A model generated the notes under the pieces. That model searched no databases and was not told the origin of the DNA. It was given only the letters and a program-made list of their open reading frames with translations. Source: Ulvibacter antarcticus (GTDB lineage: Bacteria > Bacteroidota > Bacteroidia > Flavobacteriales > Flavobacteriaceae). From it: a stretch of DNA of 64,000 nt. The DNA lies in the NCBI RefSeq assembly GCF_003688405.1, contig NZ_REFC01000011.1, positions 124,001 to 188,000 on the forward strand, in the 5' to 3' direction. Below are positions 57,917-64,000 of the stretch, piece by piece (position 1 is the stretch's first letter; every line of letters begins with the position of its first letter). A program made the translations under genes and the position numbers.

Positions 57917-58015
57917 ACAACATCCCTCCCCGGCCCTCCCTTCGAAGGGAGGGAGTATAATTCTAACTAAAACTATTAGCCCCCTCTTCCGAAGAGGGGG
58001 TTTGGGGGAGATGTT
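57917..58015. repeat. 99-bp direct repeat, copy A
   Basis: Contains hairpins CCCTCCCTTCGAAGGGAGGG and CCCCCTCTTCCGAAGAGGGGG and ends in AACATC/GATGTT. It is identical to copy B (58406-58504) except for one base. Copy A stops 1 bp before the stop codon of the DUF559 gene. Confidence 0.95.
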
Positions 58016-58016
58016 C

Positions 58017-58382
58017 TCACGAAATGCTTTCATCTACATACTCTTTAATCGTTTTAAGAACCCCAGGGAGGTTAGTAAATATTTCTTTATTAGAAAACCT
58101 TAAAAGCCTAACTCCATATTCCTCAATTCTCCCCTGTCTTTTTCCATCCTCTAAAACTTGAGAATCATGAACACTTCCGTCGATTTCGATAACTAATCCA
58201 ATTTCATGACAATAAAAATCAACTATATAGTCTAGAATTGGAACTTGGCGATGAAATTCAACTCTTAATGAGCTCTTTCTAATTTCGTTCCACAATACAA
58301 TCTCAGTTTCAGTTGGGTTATTCCGTAAGTATTGTGCCCTCAATTTTAAATCCTTACGATATGGTATTATTTTATTCGCCAT
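58017..58382 (-). CDS. DUF559 endonuclease-like protein
   Basis: 121 residues. The family pattern is RKDLKLRAQYLRNNPTETE, then LWNEIRKSSL, followed by VEFHRQVPILDYIVDFYC and GLVIEIDGSVHD. The PD-(D/E)xK-type residues are D in YIVDFYC and E-x-D in VIEIDGS, as in Vsr-like nucleases. Activity is unproven in the family. It is sandwiched between two 99-bp direct repeats, copy A 1 bp downstream of its stop and copy B 23 bp upstream of its start, forming a 588-bp unit. Confidence 0.9.
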   Translation of the reverse strand: MANKIIPYRKDLKLRAQYLRNNPTETEIVLWNEIRKSSLRVEFHRQVPILDYIVDFYCHEIGLVIEIDGSVHDSQVLEDGKRQGRIEEYGVRLLRFSNKEIFTNLPGVLKTIKEYVDESIS

Positions 58383-58405
58383 ATATAAATATAAGAAGAA
58401 CTAGG

Positions 58406-58504
58406 ACAACATCCCTCCCCGGCCCTCCCTTCGAAGGGAGGGAGTATTATTCTAACTAAAACTATTAGCCCCCTCTTCCGAAGAGGGGGTTTGGGGGAGA
58501 TGTT
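58406..58504. repeat. 99-bp direct repeat, copy B
   Basis: 98 of 99 bases equal copy A, in the same orientation. It carries the same two hairpins and the AACATC/GATGTT ends. A T-tract follows the end on the plus strand. Confidence 0.95.
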
Positions 58505-58624
58505 TTTAAATGATTATTACACAATGAACGCATCAAGTTGTTATAAGTATCCTAAAAAATAAGGTCACAGTAATGATTTCCTAATTATTCTAATTAATTT
58601 TGAGGAAATTCAGAAAAGACAATC

Positions 58625-59917
58625 ATGAAATACGATCCTATTAACAGCAAACTTTATATAAAAAATCGAAAAAACTTCGCGGCTAAAATGAAGCCAAACA
58701 GTTTGGCAATTTTTAATTCCAATGATATTTATCCAATTAGTGCTGACAGTACGATGCCTTTTCAGCAGCACAGAGACATATTATTTTTAAGTGGCGTAGA
58801 TCAGGAAGAAAGTGTGTTGGTTTTATTTCCCGATTGTCCGAATGAAAAACACCGTGAGATTTTATTTCTTAAAGAAACGAACGATCATATTGCGGTTTGG
58901 GAAGGTGAAAAATTAACCAAAGAAGCTGCTTTAAAGACAAGTGGTATAAAGACTGTTTACTGGTTGCAAGAAATGGAAAAAGTGTTGTTCGAAATTATGA
59001 CACAAAGCGATACCGTTTATATAAATACAAATGAACATTATCGTGCGAATGTAGAAACGGAAACGCGTGAAGCGAGATTCACTAAATGGCTCTTAAATAA
59101 ATATCCCGCGCACTCAGTGGCGAAAAGTAATCCTATTTTGCAGCGATTGAGATCGGTGAAGGATAAAATTGAGCTCGATCTAATTCAGAACGCATGTGAT
59201 ATCACTCAAAAAGGATTTAGACGTATCCTCTCATTTGTAAAACCGGGAGTTTGGGAATATGAAATTGAAGCTGAGTTTATGCATGAGTTTTTAAGAAACC
59301 GTTCCCGAGGATTTGCGTATACTCCTATAGTTGCGAGTGGAAATAGCGCGAATGTATTGCATTATATCGAGAACAACCAACAATGCAAAAAGGGGGATCT
59401 TATCTTATTAGATGTTGGTGCAGAATACGCCAATTACGCTAGCGATATGACAAGAACCATACCTGTGAGCGGTAAATTCTCAAAACGGCAGAGAGAAGTA
59501 TATGATGCCGTAAAACGAGTAAAAGATGAAGCGACAGCAATGTTGGTACCTGGTGCTTTTTGGAAAGAATATCACGAAGAAGTGGGTAATTTAATGACGC
59601 GGGAATTATTAAAACTGAAGCTAATCGACAAAGCAGACGTAAAAAACGAAAATCCGGAATGGCCAGCATATAAAAAATACTTTATGCATGGGACTTCTCA
59701 TCACATGGGATTGGACACTCACGACTACGGACTACTATGGGAACCCATGAAAGCTGATATGGTATTCACTGTTGAGCCTGGGATTTATATTCCTAATGAA
59801 GGCTTCGGAATACGTTTGGAGGATGATGTCGTAATTCAGAAAAAAGGAGAACCTTTTAATTTAATGCGAAACATTCCTATTGAAGCTGAAGAAATTGAAG
59901 AGCTGATGAACAGCTAG
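58625..59917 (+). CDS. pepP: Aminopeptidase P (Xaa-Pro aminopeptidase)
   Basis: 430 residues. N-terminal creatinase-like domain (1-165), then the pita-bread metallopeptidase domain with the metal ligands in LLDVGAEYANYASDMTRT (two Asp), HGTSHHMGLDTHD (His), FTVEPGIYIP (Glu) and FGIRLEDDVVI (Glu). It cleaves the N-terminal residue from peptides with proline in second position. A TAATTTTG -7 box lies at 58595-58602. Its terminator overlaps the end of brnQ. Confidence 0.95.
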   Translation: MKYDPINSKLYIKNRKNFAAKMKPNSLAIFNSNDIYPISADSTMPFQQHRDILFLSGVDQEESVLVLFPDCPNEKHREILFLKETNDHIAVWEGEKLTKEAALKTSGIKTVYWLQEMEKVLFEIMTQSDTVYINTNEHYRANVETETREARFTKWLLNKYPAHSVAKSNPILQRLRSVKDKIELDLIQNACDITQKGFRRILSFVKPGVWEYEIEAEFMHEFLRNRSRGFAYTPIVASGNSANVLHYIENNQQCKKGDLILLDVGAEYANYASDMTRTIPVSGKFSKRQREVYDAVKRVKDEATAMLVPGAFWKEYHEEVGNLMTRELLKLKLIDKADVKNENPEWPAYKKYFMHGTSHHMGLDTHDYGLLWEPMKADMVFTVEPGIYIPNEGFGIRLEDDVVIQKKGEPFNLMRNIPIEAEEIEELMNS

Positions 59918-59941
59918 AAATTATCATTTTATAAATTGAAT

Positions 59942-59980
59942 ATCCGACCTGACTAATTAATTTTAAGGTCGGATTTTTTA
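59942..59980 (+). terminator. pepP terminator enclosing the brnQ stop codon
   Basis: ATCCGACCT (59942-59950) pairs with AGGTCGGAT (59966-59974) and a T-run follows on the plus strand. The loop (59951-59965) contains the brnQ stop codon, TAG on the minus strand at 59953-59955. Confidence 0.75.
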
Positions 59981-61242
59981 TTTCTCTTTGAAAACAAATT
60001 AATCAGAACGAAAACCAAAATGACGGGCAGCACCCATCCCATGCTAAATTTGGATAAGGGAATATAAGATTTAATAGAAGTTACAAATGCTTCAGAAGCA
60101 AAAAACTGTAAAAAATCCGGAATACTAAATACAAAAGCTGTCAAGGTTACGAGTTGAAATACCTTTTTTGTCGCGTATTCCTTCGGAATTGCATTCAGCA
60201 AAATCAAAACAATTGTAATTGGATAAATAAACATTAATGCCGGTAATGCGATGTCGATAATAAATCCAACGTTAAATTGTCCCACAGCAACCCCAATTAT
60301 ACAACCTAAAATCGCCGTGATTTTATACGCCAACTGAGAATTACTAAACAAGCCTTTTACAAAATCTGACGTTCCGGTAACTACTCCAACAGCCGTTGTA
60401 AAACAGGCCAGAGCGACTAAAACTGCCAAAAAAGAGGTTCCAATAGCACCCAGAGATGCTGTACTTAGCAAAGTAAGAAACTCAGTTCGGTTTTCAACAT
60501 TAAGTGTCCCACTATTCATAGCGCCTAAAGCTATGAGTCCGCCGTAAATAATGAAAAGACCTAGACCTGCAATGAGACCTGCTTTCGCGATGATCGATTT
60601 TCGCTCAATATATGTATGTGTTCCTTGTAGCGTGAGAGAAATTACGATCACACCACCAACAACAACTCCTCCTATAGCATCGAAAGTTTGGTAGCCTTCA
60701 AGAATTCCTTCTGTAAATGAATTCTCAAAGATGGAAGTACGTAAAGTTTCAGTTTCGCCAAAAACACCGATTCCGATAATACATAGAAGGATAATAATAA
60801 TTAGAGGGGTTAAGAATTTTCCGACCAGATTTAAAATTTTAGAACGGTTTAGCACAAAGACCAACACCAATAAAAAATAGATCACACTTACCCAAAGGGA
60901 GGATATATCGAAATAAGGCTGAATCGCCATTTCGTATGTGACTGAAGCCGTACGAGGAGAGGGTAAGGAAATAGAGATTGCGTAAACTAGAACCGAGTAA
61001 ATAATTGCAAAAACCGGAGAAACTTTATTAGCGAAATCAAGCATCGTCCCCTGAAGTCTTGCATAGCCATAAATAGCTAATATTGGTATAATTACGGCTG
61101 AAACAGCAAATCCTAATGTCACCCAGATCCAACTTTCGCCGGCGTTATAACCTAAAAAAGGGGGTAAAATTAAATTACCTGCTCCAAAAAAAAGTGAAAA
61201 TAATGCAAATGCGGTTATAAAGGTTTGCTTACTATTATTCAT
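59953..61242 (-). CDS. brnQ: Branched-chain amino acid Na+/H+ symporter (LIVCS)
   Basis: 429 residues with about twelve hydrophobic helices. LFFGAGNLILPPFLGYNAG near the N terminus and YQTFDAIGGVVVGGVIVISL in the centre are LIVCS-family signatures. It imports leucine, isoleucine and valine with a cation. It is divergent from the hydrolase gene with a 31-bp gap, and convergent with pepP. Confidence 0.94.
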   Translation of the reverse strand: MNNSKQTFITAFALFSLFFGAGNLILPPFLGYNAGESWIWVTLGFAVSAVIIPILAIYGYARLQGTMLDFANKVSPVFAIIYSVLVYAISISLPSPRTASVTYEMAIQPYFDISSLWVSVIYFLLVLVFVLNRSKILNLVGKFLTPLIIIILLCIIGIGVFGETETLRTSIFENSFTEGILEGYQTFDAIGGVVVGGVIVISLTLQGTHTYIERKSIIAKAGLIAGLGLFIIYGGLIALGAMNSGTLNVENRTEFLTLLSTASLGAIGTSFLAVLVALACFTTAVGVVTGTSDFVKGLFSNSQLAYKITAILGCIIGVAVGQFNVGFIIDIALPALMFIYPITIVLILLNAIPKEYATKKVFQLVTLTAFVFSIPDFLQFFASEAFVTSIKSYIPLSKFSMGWVLPVILVFVLINLFSKRNKKSDLKIN

Positions 61243-61273
61243 ACGTGGATATTTGCGGATCGAATATAGATAA

Positions 61274-62041
61274 ATGATACTGAATTATCACAACACCCAA
61301 ATTTATTATAAACTAAGCGGTACAGGACCGGCAATTGTTCTCCTTCACGGGTTTCTTGAAAGCAGTCGTATGTGGGATTATTTTGTGCCAATATTAGCTC
61401 AAAATAGTACCGTGATCACTATTGATCTCCCCGGACATGGTAAAAGTGGATTTATCGGAAAAGAACACGGCATGGAATTAATGGCCGATGTTGTTTTTTC
61501 TATTCTGAATAAGCACCAAATCCAAAAAGGTGTTTTCGCAGGGCATTCCATGGGTGGTTATGTCGCTTTGGCAATTGCTGAAAAATATGCAGATAGTATT
61601 GACAAACTCATTCTGATAAATTCTACTCCGGCTGAAGATTCCGAAGAGAGAAAAATAAATCGTGACAGAGCCATAAAAGTAATCGTAAAAAATCCGGAAG
61701 CATTTATAAGTATGGCGATTAGCAATTTGTTTGCCGAAGAAACAAGAGACTTATACAAATCCGAGATCCTTCGGTTGAAAAAAGAGGCGATGAAATTTCC
61801 AGTTGAAGGCATAATTGCCACAATTTCAGGCATGAAAAATCGAAAAGATCGCATTTCGGTATTAAAAAAAATAAATACGCCAAAATTTATGATCTGCGGA
61901 ATTGACGATCCAATAATTCCTTATGAGACCTGTAAAATAGAGGCTTCAGAAACAAATACTACCCTTATAAGCACTCCTGGAGGGCATATGAGTTGGATAG
62001 AAAATCAGGCTATAATTGCTAAAATTCTCACTTTAACGTAA
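61274..62041 (+). CDS. Alpha/beta-hydrolase
   Basis: 255 residues. Oxyanion segment IVLLHGFLESSRMW, nucleophile Ser92 in AGHSMGGYVALA, Asp in ICGIDDPIIPYE and His238 in PGGHMSWIE complete the triad. It is a hydrolase of the MenH/esterase-like class, cytosolic, substrate unknown. It starts 31 bp from the divergent brnQ start. Confidence 0.88.
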   Translation: MILNYHNTQIYYKLSGTGPAIVLLHGFLESSRMWDYFVPILAQNSTVITIDLPGHGKSGFIGKEHGMELMADVVFSILNKHQIQKGVFAGHSMGGYVALAIAEKYADSIDKLILINSTPAEDSEERKINRDRAIKVIVKNPEAFISMAISNLFAEETRDLYKSEILRLKKEAMKFPVEGIIATISGMKNRKDRISVLKKINTPKFMICGIDDPIIPYETCKIEASETNTTLISTPGGHMSWIENQAIIAKILTLT

Positions 62042-62111
62042 AAATCAGGCACTTAGTCGATTTTATTCGGAAAATTTTGTTATATTTATCCCAACAAAAA
62101 ACCCGAATCTT

Positions 62112-62357
62112 ATGAAAACTACTTCCCCACGGACTGCCAATCCAATTATAGGTGTTGTTTGCTCCACCTTCGGTCACAAATATGTGGTCACTCGTAAAAT
62201 CACGAATCACATCAATGAATATAGATGTAGTCATTGTAAAAAAGAAGTAACAGAAAATCTTACCGGTTCATTAGAAGCTCTCACATTGAAGACAAAAAAA
62301 GTAAACTCGGTAGTATCATCCTTTTTTCAGAAAAGAGCAGAACGAACCTTAGCGTAG
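62112..62357 (+). CDS. Small zinc-ribbon protein (DUF1660-like), copy 1
   Basis: 81 residues. The pattern VCSTFGHKYVV ... EYRCSHCKKEVTE gives a C-x4-H pair and a CxxC knuckle, four potential zinc ligands, as in short phage and bacterial DUF1660-type zinc ribbons. Clear relation in layout to the next gene, 5 bp downstream. Function unknown. Confidence 0.65.
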   Translation: MKTTSPRTANPIIGVVCSTFGHKYVVTRKITNHINEYRCSHCKKEVTENLTGSLEALTLKTKKVNSVVSSFFQKRAERTLA

Positions 62358-62362
62358 AAATT

Positions 62363-62581
62363 ATGATATCATTAAGCTGTAAAATAAAAGGACATAAGTT
62401 AAGCTCTATTCAGAAGGAATCCATTTTTATAGAAGAATTTGAATGTGCAAATTGTAACCAAAAATTCACCACAGATGGTTATGGAAAAATGGTTAAGCTA
62501 AACCCGTATTGGGAAAAGAACAATAAAATGTTCGAACGCATTCTCCATTCGAATAGCTTAGAAAAAGCACAAGCTTCCTAG
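62363..62581 (+). CDS. Small zinc-ribbon protein (DUF1660-like), copy 2
   Basis: 72 residues. LSCKIKGHKLSS ... FECANCNQKFTTDGYGKMV repeats the C-x4-H / CxxC layout of the previous gene, and both tails are Lys/Asn-rich. The pair look like tandem paralogues. Its stop codon abuts the thiL stop codon with no base between. Confidence 0.65.
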   Translation: MISLSCKIKGHKLSSIQKESIFIEEFECANCNQKFTTDGYGKMVKLNPYWEKNNKMFERILHSNSLEKAQAS

Positions 62582-63628
62582 TTAATCCTTATTCAAAGCA
62601 TTCCACCCTCGGGCAACCAAAGGAATTTTTGTGTTAGCTCTGGTGATTAAATGCACCCCTTCATTTTCATTTGTCATATGCCCTATCACGGTTAGATTAG
62701 GATTTGCCTTTATTCTAGGAAAATCCTCATTTTTAATGGTAAAGAGAAGTTCATAGTCTTCACCCCCACTTAACGCTATAGTTGTACTATCTAATTTAAA
62801 TTCTTCACAGGTATTAATTACCTGAGGATCTAAAGGAATTTTATCCTCATATAAATTACATCCTACTTTCGAATTTTTACAAATGTGTAATACTTCCGAA
62901 GATAGACCATCACTAATATCAATCATCGCTGTTGGCTTAACTTCCAGCTCCTTTAATAATTGAATAATATCTTTTCTGGCTTCAGGCTTTAATTGTCTTT
63001 CAATTAAATAAGTATATGCATCCAGATCGGGCTGAGACGCCGGGTTTACTTTAAACACTTGTTTTTCACGTTCTAATACCTGCAATCCTAAATAGGCAGC
63101 ACCCAGATCTCCAGACACTACCAATAAATCGTTTTCTTTAGCGCCGTCACGATACACAATCTCCTTTTCATCTGCCTGTCCTATGGCCGTTATGCTAATC
63201 ATCATTCCGGAGGTAGAAGAAGTGGTGTCCCCTCCTACCACATCGATCTCGTATAATTTTGCCGCAGTGGCGATTCCTGCGTATAATTCCTCAAGTGCCT
63301 CAACCGGAAATCGATTCGAAACCGCTAAGGAAACCGTAATTTGTGTAGGAATTGCATTCATGGCATAGACATCAGAAAGATTTACTATTACCGCTTTATA
63401 TCCTAAATGTTTTAGAGGCATATAACTTAGGTCGAAATGCACACCTTCCACCAATAGATCTGTGGTCACAATCATTTTCCCCTCTGGCGAAATTACGGCA
63501 GCATCATCTCCAATCCCTTTTATGGTGGTTTTGTGTTTGACTTCGAATTGTGAAGTAAGGTGATCGATTAACCCAAATTCACCAAGTTCAGAAATATCGG
63601 TTTTCGCGTTATTTTTATTCTCTAACAT
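62582..63628 (-). CDS. thiL: Thiamine-monophosphate kinase
   Basis: 348 residues. N-terminal ATP/Mg-binding segment GIGDDAAVISPEGKMIVTTD, the VEGVHFDLSYMPLKHLGYKA motif, GGDTTSSTSGMMISITAIG, DISDGLSSE and the final SGGEDYELLFTI. It phosphorylates thiamine monophosphate to thiamine diphosphate. A TATTTTTG box lies at 63656-63649. Confidence 0.96.
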   Translation of the reverse strand: MLENKNNAKTDISELGEFGLIDHLTSQFEVKHKTTIKGIGDDAAVISPEGKMIVTTDLLVEGVHFDLSYMPLKHLGYKAVIVNLSDVYAMNAIPTQITVSLAVSNRFPVEALEELYAGIATAAKLYEIDVVGGDTTSSTSGMMISITAIGQADEKEIVYRDGAKENDLLVVSGDLGAAYLGLQVLEREKQVFKVNPASQPDLDAYTYLIERQLKPEARKDIIQLLKELEVKPTAMIDISDGLSSEVLHICKNSKVGCNLYEDKIPLDPQVINTCEEFKLDSTTIALSGGEDYELLFTIKNEDFPRIKANPNLTVIGHMTNENEGVHLITRANTKIPLVARGWNALNKD

Positions 63629-63844
63629 GTGCTTTTTCTTTGAAGCTGCAAAAATAGGCTAAGTAAAATAATTATAGCCTCTATCGTCTTTCATTTTAAA
63701 AATAATTCCGAAACATATCAAATTATATTATTATCACTTTATTCTACAAAAACGATAGGGTAATTATGCATTTATGTTAAAAACCGCGAAATCATTAAAT
63801 TTTTCATAATTTAACGCTATTATTACCTAACTATAAAAGATTCC

Positions 63845-64000
63845 ATGATGAAAAAATTTCTACATTTACTGTTTTTTATAAGTTGCACAGTATCAATCGG
63901 TCAAACTCCATGTGTTAACAATATGGCCGGACCCTACCCGTGTAGTGGCTATGATTTACTATCTTTTATTCCTTTTACAGATCTTGGAGGAACAAACTCT
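63845..64000 (+). CDS. Secreted protein, choice-of-anchor B-like (5' part only)
   Basis: Fifty-two codons are visible before the window ends. Signal peptide MMKKFLHLLFFISCTVSIGQ followed by TPCVNNMAGPYPCSGYDLLS, which resembles the start of choice-of-anchor B proteins known as T9SS substrates. The rest of the gene, including any sorting domain, is outside the window. Confidence 0.7.
   Translation, partial: MMKKFLHLLFFISCTVSIGQTPCVNNMAGPYPCSGYDLLSFIPFTDLGGTNS

Overview
The window is a gene-dense, low-GC stretch of a Bacteroidota chromosome, almost certainly from a (marine-type) member of the Flavobacteriaceae. The evidence is lineage-typical content: a DUF4270 lipoprotein next to glmS, atpD-atpC split from the rest of the ATP synthase genes, the sdhC-A-B order with a single cytochrome b subunit, proteins ending in type IX secretion (T9SS) sorting domains, many Sec lipoproteins, promoters of the TTG-N19-21-TAnnTTTG type, and no obvious Shine-Dalgarno sequences. 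The genus cannot be fixed from the sequence alone. No tRNA, rRNA, CRISPR array, prophage or complete insertion sequence was seen.

Layout. 0-5.2 kb: outer-membrane/JmjC-cupin/FN3 lipoprotein genes, a YozG-type regulator with its DUF2975 membrane partner, a GNAT enzyme and an unknown membrane protein. 5.2-7.2 kb: atpD-atpC. 7.6-9.2 kb: a PLP aminotransferase plus P-loop sulfotransferase-like pair. 9.5-14 kb: a glycogen-synthase-like gene, a DUF4270 lipoprotein and glmS on the minus strand, divergent from 14-16.5 kb panC, panD and a flippase-like membrane protein. 16.6-26 kb: an esterase; a 1324-residue repeat surface protein with a T9SS tail; and, upstream of it, a NarL-type response regulator and a propeller sensor kinase. 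26-33.5 kb: radA, an M23 lipoprotein, an acyl-CoA dehydrogenase, an aldo/keto reductase, an OmpA lipoprotein, a DUF2255 protein and xth. 33.7-43.6 kb: a large outer-membrane protein, a small lipoprotein, glyS, a coiled-coil membrane protein, a ComF protein, an Ig-like lipoprotein and an omega-amidase. 43.6-50 kb: katG with an ankyrin protein, a methionine-type aminotransferase and an orphan hybrid kinase. 50-53.5 kb: sdhCAB. 53.7-64 kb: two secreted propeller proteins, a DUF559 protein bracketed by 99-bp repeats, pepP, brnQ, a hydrolase, two zinc-ribbon miniproteins, thiL and the start of a secreted protein.

The most unusual structure lies at 22.0-22.4 kb, between the response regulator and the repeat surface protein. 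Two tandem units on the minus strand each carry phased TACGTA palindromes, a TATCTTTG -7 box exactly 23 nt further on, a shared 11-nt box and a strong terminator hairpin. They look like a pair of small RNA genes under common control, plausibly of the adjacent two-component system. A second window-wide signal is the 8-mer CTTCGGAA/TTCCGAAG: 47 copies counted by eye where base composition predicts one or two, balanced between strands and in all reading frames. A third is a family of palindromic intergenic repeats, one pair of which flanks the DUF559 endonuclease-like gene.
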